A program made the translations under genes and the position numbers. Below the pieces are notes generated by a model. That model did not search any database. It saw only the letters and a program-made list of their open reading frames with translations, and was not told the DNA's origin. From contig OY855903.1 in the NCBI GenBank assembly GCA_963693305.1, positions 28,131,955-28,195,954 of the forward strand: a DNA stretch of 64,000 nt, in the 5' to 3' direction. Positions 1 to 13,500 of this stretch are shown here, piece after piece (position 1 is the stretch's first letter; the number at the start of each line of letters is the position of its first letter). The stretch comes from Meandrina meandrites. Its lineage: Eukaryota > Cnidaria > Anthozoa > Scleractinia > Meandrinidae.

Positions 1-170
1 GTCATTTCACGTTGTTGTTTTGCAGAGAACGGCCAAGAAATGTACCAAGCTTCAAAACGCACGTGCAGAGCTATTGTTCTGCTCATTAAACCTTTTGTTT
101 GGTAACGTTCTCGTTGCCGTTGCCGTCGTAGTTTGCTTAAACTCCCTAATCTCAAGACAAACAGTCAAAT
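1..170. repeat. Probable dispersed repeat, cut by the window edge
   Basis: The stretch with TTGTTTTGCAGAGAACGGCC and alternating GTTGCCGTTGCCGTCGTAG looks like a dispersed element I associate with coral genomes. That recognition is from memory and unverified. Confidence 0.3.
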
Positions 171-2370
171 GCAGCTGCTCGTCTGTGCATCGTTGACTAT
201 TCGCTCATAGGAAACTAATAGTCAATTACAAATGAACCCCAGCGAATATAGCCCTATAAGTAACAAGCTCCCTAATGGAGTACAGTAGTTAAGAATCGGA
301 ATCGTAAAAGCGCAAGCGACTGGTGACGAGCGCCAAGCGCGGGGGACCATAAGAAGAAGAAAGAAACCTTCCCTTCCTCGCTTGCGCACCCATTTCCTCA
401 CCATAAGAGAGGCGTCTGGGAGTCTGTCCGCTGCACAACAAACGGGAGGCGGGATAAAGCTTGGAATGCAAAGGACGAGTCGGCCCCGAAGCGAAAGCGG
501 GGACCCGACGTGACTGAGGGGTAGGTGCTTGGACGGTTGCTATGGAAACCGACACCAAACTGACGAACCAAAGGGGAGAAAGGCTCAAAGCAGCGGACCT
601 GGTGCCTGCGTTTTTGCGTTCCCCGGTGGAGAGAGCGGGTGAAAAGCAGACGCGTGAAGATAAGAGACGACAGGCGCGCGCGTAACGCGATGACAGAAGC
701 TACAGCGATAAGGCCAGCTGCTGGCGAACGTCAACCTGGTACGCCGCATTAACAATGAGTACAGGGTGCGTTACCGCGCCGTTTGCGTTCGGGAGTCTAG
801 TTATTATAACTGCGGCGTTTGTGAGTGCAGTAATTCTCGCTGCAGGTTGTGCGAGTCCGCAGCGTTGGCGAGTCTAGGGTCCGTAACACGAGCGTCTGTG
901 AATACTGTGTTCGTGACAAAAGCATCTGTGAGTCCTGGGCTCGTGACAGAAACGAAAAACAAACTACTGCAGCTAGCGAGCAGACGGTACTCGTCAGGAT
1001 GACGACAGCGCCCAAAAGGCATGGTCCCAGAGTGAGAGCGAGGCTGCACTCAGCCGAGGCTAGGATCGACACCACATGATCACAGATTCTGTCGTGTTCT
1101 GCTAGCTAACGAGATCATGAGATCATACCCTGCCTCCTCAAATAGGGATGGACCGTTATTTTTTTTTTTGAGGGGGCTGGGGCAATTTTTCCGGGCAAGA
1201 CATGCAAGATTTTTTTGCCACTTGCTTGACTTTCTTTAACCATGGCTCCTCTTTCACGTTTTAATACAGCCGTTCTTTCCGTGCAGGGATTTTTTGGCGA
1301 AAATTGCCCACCCACCCCTAAAAACATGGTTCGTCTCTTATCACTTTTCCATCTCCCTTATAACTGCATGCGCACACAGAGTGGGCTGCACATAGACCCA
1401 CATAGGCCATCGCAAGTGAAAGTAAATGGTATGAAATATTGGCTGCAGTTTGCTCCAAAACAGTTGCTTTCAATTTCACGATATAATAATGCTGTTCATT
1501 TCTCACAAGATCAATCCCCTAACCCTCCTTTTTACAAAGATGCCCTGACGATCTCCCCAAAAACAGCATTCTTTATACTTTCCAGGTTTGGGGGAAGAAA
1601 TAGAAGGCTGCGAAGATAGTCCGAGTATATGGCTTGTCTTAACGGTCGGGATATTCAGGCTATTGCGAAGGAGACGAGGTGAGGAACTGTGATCATCAGT
1701 GAGCATACGAAGCATCTTGGCTGCTACCAAAATTTAACAGACGAATTAAGCGCATATCAGACATAGGTTTCAAAGTTTTATTCTTTATATCACAGCCAAA
1801 GGCATTCCTGGATATATATACACAAGATAAGCACTATGACAAAGTACATCCTCGATCTTAAACAAAACTACGCTATATTAATATCACTTTGCCCAGCTGT
1901 GAAATTTTCAAGGCATAATAAGAGTTTTGGTACGTATCTGAACATTTCACTGTTGTAGTGGTACTTATAAAAATGCGTTATATCTACATTCAAGATACCG
2001 ATATTAAAATAGACACATTTGCCTAATACATTTTAGAATAGATATATAATTACAATATAACTGTTAAATACGGACTTAAACGACCTTGTACAAATGTGAG
2101 TGAGCAGATACTTTGGCTTACTAATGAAATCTTGTTTGCTAAATTTCTTGGAGTCTTTTCTAACGACACCTGTGATGAATTAAATTTCTTGTGATAAATT
2201 AAAGTCAATTAGTACAAGTAAAATATGCATAAGAAGTGAGTGATCCCATATAACAACCCACCACAAGAGTTGGTTGCTGTGTGGACCAAGGTATGTTTGA
2301 AGTATTCTGTAAACACATTAGAATCTTTGACATTTTGTCCTATGGGTTCACACTATATATTACTTAAAAT
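171..2370. other. No gene recognised
   Basis: Bases 300-1080 are GC-rich with several overlapping open frames that match nothing I know. At 870-955 a degenerate 30-bp repeat (GTGACAAAAGCATCTGTGAG type) occurs about three times. A 125-codon plus-strand frame at 1242-1619 has no recognisable motif. The rest is AT-rich and probably NKD 3'UTR or intergenic sequence. Confidence 0.5.
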
Positions 2371-2862
2371 CAGAAACCCATAAGGGTTGAAACGTGTAAC
2401 TCCCTATGATTCGCATTGTACAAAGCGTCTGAACATTCGTTTTCATTAAGTACCATATTTGGAAAATCACGAGAAACAAATCAACCAATCAAAATTGTTA
2501 AATTCACAGCGCGCGCAAGCTCGCGCTAAATGGCGTAATCTTGTTTTTGAACAACTTTGGTCGAATAAAGTTAAATTTGGTTAAATTCTTGTGTTTCATC
2601 GTCATTTAGTAGTCTGGAAAACTTCACTTGGATACTCTTAATGAATTTCTTTAGTTTCTGTGAATAATTTACGGCGTTTTGGTCGGAATTCAAGTGACTT
2701 ACCGCAAAACCGAAAATTTTATTGCGTGTGTCGTTACGTGAGTAAATCATTCTAAATCATTCGCGTACAACCTCTTTGTGTTTCCAAATATGGTACTTGG
2801 CAAACTGAATATTCGAACGCTGTGAACGCGCGTTATACGTTTCAACTCCTTATGAGTTTCTG
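2371..2862. mobile_element. hAT-like MITE, 492 bp
   Basis: The ends are CAGAAACCCATAAGGGTTG and its imperfect complement finishing TTATGAGTTTCTG. Inverted arms extend about 90 bp (both contain the CCAAATATGGTACTT block). It is flanked by TTAAAAT at 2364-2370 and 2863-2869, a clean 7-bp target duplication (8 bp with one mismatch). Confidence 0.85.
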
Positions 2863-3060
2863 TTAAAATACAATATAAACGTTGTGTAAATCAACGTTTT
2901 TTATAATTTCACAATTGTTTGAGATGTAAACTTCTGTGGTACATTTTCTGAGTGGATATATTTTCACTTTTACTACATTTTGTGGCAATTGAAAAGGAAT
3001 TCACCACTCAAATAGCTGTCTCCAAAGCAGCATACAACAATGCTTAAATATTGTCTTTAG

Positions 3061-3066
3061 TTTATT
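3061..3066 (-). terminator. Candidate NKD polyadenylation signal
   Basis: AATAAA on the minus strand about 570 bp after the NKD stop. Further copies lie near 1770-1781, so the 3'UTR could reach about 1.9 kb. Confidence 0.4.
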
Positions 3067-3637
3067 GTTAATTGATTCTTCTCACAAACATGATGTACAA
3101 TAAATTGTATGATAATTCTAAAAGTGAGCGAAGTGCTTATATATAACTATCTTATAATAATTAATATATTGATCTAAATATAACAGTTGTCAATGTGTGA
3201 CATTTGATCTATTCAATCACTTTTACACCGAGTAGAAACTGGAAAATTCAACTTGCCTTTAATAAGTACTCAAAAATATTTTAATAAAATATATAGATAA
3301 CAAATTGCTTCTGTGCATGCACAGATTGTATACATTTTCCTTAACAGAAGATTTGGTTACAGGCGATGGATAAGCTCTTTGATATTTACTGTTAGCCTTA
3401 TTAGCTTCTGCAAAAAATCACATAATAAATTATATCACATAAGCAATGGGCTTTTTAAAAACCTATCATACCAGTTTAACTCAATGCATTCTGGAGTCAA
3501 ACCGAAAGTGGTTAATAATTTGCTGGCAAAAAGGACTCTGCCAATTTAAGCATCACTGTGTCAGGCACGACATGTATTAAACCCACGTCGGAAAATCAAT
3601 AAACAGCAGTATGCTGCTGATTATAGCACAAACCTGC

Positions 3638-4570
3638 TTAACTAACATCATGATGATAATGATGATGACTGTGATGATGGTGGTGTTCATGACGATGAAT
3701 GACAGGCTGTCCATCATGATGGTACATGTCATTGTCTCTACAGCAGTTTCGCTTGCAGTGATGATGTTCACTGTGTTTGTGATGGCGTTGTGGTCTTGGT
3801 GAGGCACTAGGGAATGCAAACGGCTGATCCTCTGTGTGATAAGGGTACGTTAGGTGGTCCGTGGCAAGATCTAGGTACTGAGGACATCGACGTAAACCAC
3901 AGCCCACTTCACAGTTGTCCGGCTGACAGACACGGTGGCGATGGTGCACCTTATGTCTGTGTCTGTGGTACTCGTCAGCAGTTTCATCCTCTTTCTTGTC
4001 ATACATATGGCACCATTGATCGATCCATTCCTTAACTCTGGCCATTTCATTACTGTTGGATGCTGGTGGGTTGCACTCACCAGGTCCAGTTTGCATTCTC
4101 TTGGGATAGTGGTACATCCCCTTTGCATCAACAGGATTGAAAGCTTTCTTTGTTCCATTCTTCAAACAGTCCTTTTCAATGGGTTGCCTCTGCTCACACC
4201 TCCTGCATGAGGAAGATCTGCGGTGATGCACACCATAGTTGCCACGATTTTCAGTCTGTGCGGGCTCACCCAAGCTGCTTTGTGGCCTGTCCTGACTAAG
4301 GTAATCTGTGGATGGAGGGTTTACAGTCATCGAGCCCTCTCTCTCAACTGCAAGGTATCTTTTAGCCTTGCTTTTCTTGGGATGCTCTTGGAAGCCACTT
4401 GTGGCCAGAAGGCATTCACGCCTTGCCATGTCTGTCGCATCGCTACTCCTCTCCTTTGAGAGTGACAGTCTCACGCACAGTTTTTTAACAGGGTCTTTTT
4501 GTGAACTCTTGGGCCGAGCCACACTTTTCCCCAAAACCTCATAAATTGACTTGACAAGGTTTTTCAGGTC
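3638..4570 (-). CDS. NKD: NKD terminal coding exon (EF-hand end to histidine-rich tail)
   Basis: The acceptor is a TTTGCAG at 4571-4577, and the exon opens DLKNLVKSIYEVLGKS, the second half of the EF-hand. It encodes residues 156-465. The open frame runs on upstream into the intron to 4687, but that extension lacks family resemblance, and splicing at 4570 is in phase with the EF-hand exon at 5892-5788. A Cys/His-rich stretch (CRRCEQRQP, CQPDNCEVGCGLRRCPQY) precedes the histidine cluster. The middle of the exon is low-complexity and probably disordered. Confidence 0.9.
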   Translation of the reverse strand, partial: DLKNLVKSIYEVLGKSVARPKSSQKDPVKKLCVRLSLSKERSSDATDMARRECLLATSGFQEHPKKSKAKRYLAVEREGSMTVNPPSTDYLSQDRPQSSLGEPAQTENRGNYGVHHRRSSSCRRCEQRQPIEKDCLKNGTKKAFNPVDAKGMYHYPKRMQTGPGECNPPASNSNEMARVKEWIDQWCHMYDKKEDETADEYHRHRHKVHHRHRVCQPDNCEVGCGLRRCPQYLDLATDHLTYPYHTEDQPFAFPSASPRPQRHHKHSEHHHCKRNCCRDNDMYHHDGQPVIHRHEHHHHHSHHHYHHDVS

Positions 4571-7500
4571 CTGCAAACCAGTAGAATAAATTTTAGATAA
4601 AACATCTAACCACTTCTCCCTGTGCTGGCAAAAACTTCCTACACTTTTTTTCTTCCTCCTTTTGCCTATATTTAACAAGAAGGTCACAGAACTTAGGACT
4701 GGGCCTGAAAGCTTGACTGCTATCTAAAGAAGCAGAATCAGCAGTAATAAACTGAAAAACTTGAATGAGAGCAAACTGGGTATCATTTTGAAATTTTCCA
4801 AGATTTTGTGCAGTGTTTCATGACCATTTCATAGTATCTTATTCAAGCAAATATGTATCTTTTTTTCAATCCACAGGTACAAAATATCCCAAGGCATGTA
4901 CAATGTACTTTTATTATAAATTGATACCAAAAAGTCTGCTATTTCTTGTGCGACAGAAGCAAAATATCTGATTGCCTAAACAGGCAAGTTTTACCATAGT
5001 TTTACTTGCCCGATGAATCATTTTATTACTTGCCCCAGGGATTTTTCCTAAGGACCCCCCACCCCTCTGGAAATTCCAATTAAGCCTCATACTTTTCTTC
5101 ATAGCTTTTGGTCTTTGAGATCCCTCCCCCCTCCATCCAAAAGGAATTTGATATTCCCTTCTGTGGGGGGAGTATGGACATTTTCTGGACCAACAGAATG
5201 TGAATGATTGAGCAAATCTGTGCCTCCGTCCTACCCCCCAAATATATGAACAGAACACAATAGCATGACTTTGGACCAAAAGAACACCTAGAAGGGGAGG
5301 CAGGGGAAAACACATTTAATCCAGGATCCAGGTTTAATGCACAAATTAATTGTTTAACAGGGAAGGCTGGAGTGACAAAGAAACCCCCTCCAAATCTATA
5401 CTCGTATTTTGCATTTGTACAAATGTATTAGATGTTAGTTCTAATTAGCTCATTGTGATCATTAGATTTTTTTGATGTTATGATTACATTTATTTTTATG
5501 ACTTCGAGTTTTGAAGCTGGTCATTTAACCTGCCAGAATCTTAGAAATTTTCATTAAATTACAACCTAGCTCATTCCTGTCTTATTTGCATGACTGGCAT
5601 ACTTGTTCCACGAAGTGTGCATTTTGTTTACACCTAGCATAGCACACTGGCCCTCTAGCCATACTTTAAGGTGAGCGTTTTATAAACATTGCCTTAAAAA
5701 TTGTATTGCAACTTAAATTAAGTTTTACAAGGACTTTCATCTCATAACATTAGGTCAACAAATTACTTATCAAAAGCAAAAACTTACATCTCTAGTGACA
5801 TGGCCTTGACCTTCAAAGTCGTAAAGGGTGTAGGACCACTCCTGTCGATCTGATCCAATAGATTTCACTGATTGACCACATTCACTCAGTGCCTAAATAA
5901 ATAAATAAAGAAATAAAGAAATAAAGAAAACAATTATCATTTAAATCAGGATATAAATTCAGATTTCAGTATTTTATTGAAGCAGTGACTGGGTAGGGTA
6001 ATGGTCTTGTGGTTAGCATAGCTCGTCTAACATAATGATTTGATTCAATGTCCTCCTTGCGAGAAGTGTGCCCTTCTACTTTTGTTTTTCTTAGTTAACA
6101 ATTGAAGGCGTGAGGGCAAGACGCGCACATTAAGTTTTTCGCTAAATTGAACATCGTCAAAACAACTCCAAATTTCGCATGCGAGTTTGTTTATGTGTGT
6201 TAAACACTGTCCTGTATTTTTTCCGCTTTTGTCTGCCTTGTTTCCAAAAAATTACGCATGCAAAAACTGGACTTTGACAAAAGAAACCTTTTGTTCCGCA
6301 AACAATGAAATCAGCGAAGTTGAACTGATTACTCTGTTAACTCTACAAACATTAACCCTAGCCTTAACCGCTAAGCCCAACCCCTAGGGTTATTGTACTA
6401 ACCCTAGGGTTGGGGTGGTTAGGGTTAGGGTTAGGTTAGGGTTAGGGTTAGCATAGGGTTATCTTAGCAAAAATAAAGAAATCTCTTCTTTTGAATTGCA
6501 AGGCATGAGTCGGTATCTAAATAAAGTCAAGGATTAGTGTCTAGAGAGTGAACGTTTTGCAATCTGTGAAAACAGAAAACACTATTATATAAAAAGAAAC
6601 TTTCTCATGCGCTGTTTTATGGAAAAGTAAAAAAAGAGCAAGATGTGACATTTCGTAGATGCTACTGTGATGCTGCAAAAGGCTTTGAAATTTAGTGATG
6701 TTATCAGCAAAGCGCTGGCCATTTATGCTTTGTCTGCGCGACGAATTACAAAATTATTACAGAAGAAAACGTATTCGAAATTTCTCAGCGGTAAATTTCG
6801 CTAAGGGAAATGATTATTTTTTGTGAATAACACTGCCGTTAGCAAAGCAAATTCAGTTCATTTCACTAAAAAAGATACTTCCATTTTCGAACTACCGTGA
6901 ACGGCGAACTTTTTTCCGCGAATGTTCACATGTAAAGCATTCAAGTTTGCCTAGACAAACCGTCGCGTTTTTCAACCGAACCGGCAACGTTTGGAGCGTA
7001 AACATGTCAAGTTTTGGCAACTCGGCCTGTGTGTTTCTGGTCAGGAAACACAGGTTTCAAAAACTTTTGCGTCGACGTTTTATGTTTCTTCAATGAATGT
7101 TGACAGCAAATGGCGGCTTTATATTTCTGGTGAATGCTGAGACAGCGATCTTCGTTGACTGATCTTTGGTTCACTTGTAAAACGCGACAGTTTGTCTAGA
7201 CAAACTTGAATGTTTTGCTCGATCGTGAGAAAACGCGTTAAAAAGTTAACCGTTCACGGTAGCTTGAAAATGGCAGTGAAAGTGTGGTTTCATAAAACGG
7301 TTTTTTCAGACAACACAAAAGAAGTTAGTTTTAAGCTGAATAGGCTGTTTCTCCTACAGGCATGTTATGAATACACTGAATCGAATTTAAGCCGGCTGGA
7401 AAACCGATGGAAAAGAACAAGTAAGCTTAAACAAACAAAAAACTTACATGCGAGCCCGGGTTCAGTCTTGTCCTTTCATTCCTCTCGACAGACAGCGATG

Positions 7501-10500
7501 AAACAATCAATGGAATTCCATGATGTGCACTCACAAAATCTAAACGGTTGATTTTCATTCCGCTTGACTTGCAGTAAGCTCCTATTCTGTTCTTTTTGGG
7601 CACACTATAAAAGCGTTTTGCACAAGTGAAATGAATGAAGACTTTGCCGCCGCGCCTTTTGCCCGGCCCAGTTTCCGACTGTCAAGACACGCTCAAAAAT
7701 AATGCAATAATCACGATCAATGCATTAAAGATTATTATGGGATATCCCTGAGTTTCTTCAACACGGACAGTCCTACGCTCAAAATTCAATAGAAAATAAT
7801 AGAGTCTAAAAGCCAGTCTTCATTTCCAAACATTCAACACGCCAAATGATGGCAAATGAGCCCAAACAAACGAAGGTGAACTTGGCTTGGAAGAGAAGTG
7901 CGTTTAAACTCTTTCCGTCTGGAATCAGAGTCCCCGACTGCTAAGTTTGCCGCTGTCTTAGCGATCATGGAACAAACGAACCTCGCTTCTTTGAGGCTCG
8001 CTAGCGATCTTGCGGGTATTCAGACTTAATGATGTCCTTCTACCACCAGACGGGCGCAAATATATGTCAAATAAGCGAGAATCAGTGGAGAGAAGTGCAC
8101 TTCACGCGCGAAGGTGAGCATTCAACTTGTCCGATTAAAATCTGAAGAGGCTTTGCGCGCGAAAAGCTTACGTCACAATATTTGCTGTACCGACCATTTC
8201 CAGATCTCCCAACTGAATTACAAAAACAGGAAGAGAAAACAAAAAACCTTTTGTTACTTCGAACAATGAAACAAGCATACCCGTACAAAATTTTAACCGA
8301 GATCTGGCCAATCTCGGCGAGAATCTCGGCGAGATCTCGCCGAGATTCCCGGCGAGCTTTTGGCCACCGAGATCTCGGAAAAATCTTGGCGAGATCTCGG
8401 CGAGATCTTGGTAATCTCGCCGAGATCTCGGCAAAAATTTTGTACGGGATTATTTAACATTTAGATTCATTCTGGAACAATGATTCGCTAATAGTAATAT
8501 TCTCTTCTTTTTTTCTCCAAGAACAAGCTCAAACTAGCGAAAATAAATACAGAACAGTGTTTAACACATGTAAACAAACCCACATGCGAGTTTTGGAGTT
8601 GTTTTTGACAATGTTCAATTTAGCCAAAAACTTAATGTGCGCTTCTTGCCTTCACCCCTTCAATTAATAATATTCACATCGTTCAACCAAGTTCGTGGTT
8701 TACAAATTTGGGTACCTCAAGTACCCTGTTTCTGATATGTCTCTCATTGACCTACCAAAATTTAATGAGCACCCATCCATTGGAAGCACTTCTTCTAAAT
8801 AGTCATTCCATTTGACTAAAACAGGGATAAACTCCACTTGATAACAATTGGAGAGTTTGTGACCTGATACATTATATATTACTATGACACTGGCAGTCAT
8901 TTAATGCTATAAAAACATGGAATAAATCCCCTAGCTTGACAATTACGTTTTGCACCAGGAGGTACATTAGTAGTCACTCCTCACTACTAGAACAGGGATA
9001 AACTCTTCTTGATAGTAACTGGTAAGGATAATTGCTTGCATTGAAAATTACCGTGACAGGCTTTGTGGTTTGTGTAGAAGCTTCAACTTGTCCTTCTCGT
9101 TCAAAAAACACTTCAAATTTCTTGCCATCTGGCTCATCAGGTAATTCAACAACTACAAAGAAGGAATAAGACAACTAAGACCAGCCAAGCAAAGTACTAC
9201 ATTTAATAGCCCAGGAGACAATCGCAGCCCAGTCAAAATGTGTTTGAGTACATAGGAAAGATGCCTGGAGTAGTAGGCAGCTGAGGAAATAGGCCCTTAC
9301 AGCAAGGGCTGCAGGGCCTTGTTTACAAGGGGAGTGGGGGCATGCTCCCAGAAGAAAATTTTGATAATATTTCTTCAAAAGACAAATGGTTGCATCTGCA
9401 TCTGGTAGCAGTAGAATCGTCAACATGAGCTTGTTAGGATGCCATCTTGTTTGATTGACTGCTAACCATTTAATCCACCCATTTTCCCACACAAGGTGCA
9501 AGGCATTCCTAGGCCCCAGTATCCCTCCCGCTTAGCATGGTCAGTTCATGTGCAGCTTGGTTAACAATAAACATTCATATACCTGAGTATATTTTTTGGT
9601 TACAATTTGAACAAAACGAGTCCTCATATTTAATTTGTTATCAATGAAACTTTAGTGGGAAGTACGCAGCCAATATTTTGCTGTAGGCAGCAAAATCACT
9701 GGCTGCAAGCATATTTGGACTAGCATGCAATAAAATATGTTACACACATATTAACTATTAAATATTCCTTTGCACCACTTATGTGTATACTGTTTTAAGA
9801 TAACATGCAAACGAAAAGAAAGAAAATTTAATTTTATAGTAAACACAGTTCAACAAACATACAGTATCACTCAAATAAATGGCACGCAATATGTGCAGTC
9901 TAAGCGATGACATTTCATAAGGTTTTTTTTTCAAAAAGTGACTAAATGAACTAGCTGACAACTTGCATGTTAAATGTTTGTTATCCAACTGAGGAGTAAG
10001 GAAAATTGGCACAAGTAACAATGTTTCGGTACAAGACAGTGGAAGACAGTGGAAGACAGTGTGGGTGCAGTGGAGTGATGTGGCTGAGCAAAACACTTAT
10101 ACAGCTTTTTTGGTATAAGAAGCAATATTCGTGATTGCACAAATTAGCAAATTAATCACAAAGAGTCATGAAATGCAAATAATATACTCTCTTCAACATT
10201 ATTTTATGCTATATTTTTAGTGGTTCATACCCTTGCTGATGATTGTCAAACATACGCAATGCATTAAAAAATAGGTTACCAATCCTTTTTTAACCGGTAA
10301 ACAACTATACATGTAAATCGTGAATTTAGGGAATGACCTCTATAGAAATATCTTTCTATTTTCACACTAACCCCCAGTTCAGACGTCGTGCTTCTGCCAT
10401 GCCGAACTTAATTGCAATAAGTTCGACTGTAGTACGACTGTGATTCAGATGTCATGCCAGAATCGTGCCAAATTCAGGATTTATTGAAGTCACATAACCA

Positions 10501-13500
10501 TTAGTCAGCGATGATCAAACAAAAATAACGCTGTAACTACTGTAAAATACATTTTATATAATTTATGAGTTTTGTTTGGCATGGCAGAAGTGTGATATTC
10601 GAATCGCTGCCGTGCCAGAGTTGTGTAGCATGGCAGAGCTTGTTGAACTTAATTGCTTTGCCAAACTTAATTTTTAGTTTGATTTAGACACCTTACTTCT
10701 GCCGTTCTTTTGTCAAACTTAATTCTTGAATTTAGTTCGGCACGGCAGAAGCACGACGTCTGAACTGGGCCTAAGCCGCACTGCATTGACTTAGTTAATA
10801 ACAAAATGCTATGCCCAATTACTTCTTTTTGAAATTATTTTGGAATATTTTGGAGAAACTTGTAGCCACAGTTATAAACACAGTTAAATCATCTAGTGAG
10901 CTTTCATTCAGCTGAGATCCCACTTTAATGGAAAGCAGTGCTATCACCATCTACAATTTAAGTTATGATTTGGGAGTATTTTCTTGGCCACCATAACATT
11001 TTGTTTCTTGCCTCCAAGTCTAGGAGGTCTAGGTCTAAACGTTTCTGAAAAACAGTCATTGCCATGTTTTTTTAATTGACTGAAACAACAGAAGAACAGG
11101 AAGGTTAAAAACCTTTTTTTTAAAAAGAAAAGCTTAATACTAATATGTGTCTTGCGGCATGTTCTGTTAATCCATCTGACTTTTGAAGAGCATACATACC
11201 TTCAATGGGATAATCATAGTAAGTATATTTTTTGCAAAATTCCTTCTCTGATCCACAAGGTCCATCTTGCAGCTTTGACAAAAAAGAAAAACAGGTGTTA
11301 ACGGTACTGTATCCACAAGCAAAACAGTTGAAAAGAAAACTGACAAAGAATTGAGTTGAAAAACACAGCAATGAACAACAGGCATAAATAAACAAAGTTC
11401 AGTTATGGATGCCTGAACAAATTTGTGCTTGATTTCCCAAAATAAGTCAAACAATAGTTAAGCATTAGCATTAATTATCTTGTAAAACTGAAAATTTCTG
11501 AGATGAAGTTACTACTTCTTTGCGAACAAACCTTGGGCTTGTAGACTCGGAACGACATACTTATGTAGTCAAAATGGCATTTAGTGACAGGAAATATGCT
11601 AACAGCTTTACACAAAGTAGGAAATGTGATCTTTGATACTTGAATGGCTTGGCTCAACTGAAATTCTTATGGCTAAAAACAATAATTAAATCCCGAGAAA
11701 TGACAAAAGCATATAAAAACCTTTTCTGGCACACATTAAAAATAAATGACCGAACATCAATTTTGTATTCAAGACTACATAAAAATGTCGCATAAATAAT
11801 TATACCACTTGAAAGTTGCGAGTTAAGATAATTGCGTTGCTATTGTGTTCCCTTTTCCAGAAGCACTTGTGACAGAAACACTGATAAAAATCCCATTAAA
11901 AAGATCAGGGATGAAACTCGAATTTTCCAAAAAAAACGATACCGACGTAAGTGGAAACCTGACTTGTAATGTATAACCTTTCAACACGCAGTCAAAGCAT
12001 TAGGGCAAGGATAGGGTACCTAAATGTATGTTTTTCATTTTGGTGGATACAGTCCAGTCTAGCAATTCGAATACACGGATGGCTAAGCCACGGCAATGCT
12101 CAAAACAATAACGGCAATGTTGATTAAAAAACACTGGATTACAATAACTTCGTGTAAATATGTGCCAACCCAACTTGAGATCCTGTTAGAAAAAGCTACA
12201 CACACACTAAGCCGTGCAGAACTGAGAAGCGAGACGTGACATCCTTATGTAAACATCTTATGTTTATGAAGCAAGTATACACTTACTTAAGCATGTTATA
12301 CACACAGAAATTATTTATTTTCTTTTATATTTAAATACTTTACATCATATTCAACGAGAGGGGATGGCGTGCCAGAGTGTGAACAGAGGAAACATGTTCT
12401 GAACAGCACAGCACAAAGTGTCATTTGTGCCCTCTTAAATTTCAGGAAACATGTCAAAAGTCCTTTTGACCGCCGCTCTTCCGATGACACGGTCGAACAC
12501 ATAGGTCTGACTTATCTGGGTTATTTTAAGAAGTCTGCTCAACAAAATAGTATCACGAACGTTAAGCTAGAGGCGGAAATCGCTTTCCCCTTTATTTCAT
12601 AAACAAGACGTAATAGTCGATTACGCCTGTTGGAATTTTAATGCCCACACCGCTTCCCGCGTATTAGCTTCCACTCACATTCGTTCATTGTACCAACAGC
12701 TTCAAATACCAAAAGGTAAAATCACCGCAATAGATACTGATTTATTTAGTCTACATTTAGTATTTTCTGCTAAAGTCATGCAACGTCGCAATACCCGTAG
12801 TGTCTATCAAACAGTAGCCACGAGCCATCTGAAAATCAAAAAACTCGATCGATCGGGAATCTTTGTGTTTGAAATAATAAATTGGTGCGTTTAGGGACGT
12901 AAAGTGATTTGCTAAAATGACAAATCGTGAATGCTAGCCGACCGCTCAATGATGCGGTGTTGACCTTTCCTAGTGGGGCTGTTGTTCTATCACTTCACTC
13001 GAAACCGACAGCTATCAATGCCTTGAGTGCCGTGTTACAACCAGTTTGCTACGAACAACCAAAATAAAATGTTTCCTGTTAACATGGGAAAGTAGCGAGT
13101 GTAAGTTAAGCGTTATAATAAGGTTTCAATTCGCGATATGGCAAAATTAACCTATGCAGGATGAAGCCGAAGGATCAATCATATCCGTATAAACGGCAAA
13201 GCAATTATATTATACTCACTACATTGACAGGGTAGCCCTTGTAAGTGAAGTCGGCCGTACATGAAACCTTCTCTTTCGGTTCTTCTGTCAAATTTACTGT
13301 CAGTTTTGTAGCGTCGTTCTCCACCACACAGTCGCCTGTTCAAAAGAGTACAATGCAAAAAGGAAAAAAAATTCGTCGGATCGGCGTGAACATAAAGGGG
13401 ACGAAAAATAAACAAGGTAAATTTCACAGCTTTTGGTTCGATAGATCAACGTTGTGCTTACCTTCAGGTCCCTCTCTTGAAATCCAAGCTAAAAACGAAG

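Larger units (their letters stand above)
6098..8666. mobile_element. Composite foldback element in NKD intron 6
   Basis: Outer arms at about 6098-6230 and 8535-8666 are inverted copies sharing CGCACATTAAGTTTTT, CTAAATTGAACAT and CTCGCATG. A second inverted pair lies inside (about 6890-6990 against 7170-7275), sharing CTACCGTGAACGG and TTCAAGTTTG(C/T)CTAGACAAAC. The interior holds a TTAGGG tract and a small palindromic element. No transposase is visible. Confidence 0.7.

Noticed and set aside
1242..1619. 125-codon plus-strand frame
   Set aside because: No motif, no family resemblance and compositional irregularity. Overlaps repeat-like sequence.
4914..5315. 133-codon minus-strand frame
   Set aside because: It lies over a dispersed C-rich repeat also present at 37015, without conserved protein features.
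7210..7551. 113-codon plus-strand frame in the foldback element
   Set aside because: Begins within an inverted arm and has no transposase motif.
8713..8820. Additional NKD exon (KWNDYLEEVLPMDGCSLNF)
   Set aside because: Splice sites look usable, but the phase does not fit between the neighbouring exons, and it is a diverged copy of sequence beside exon 5.
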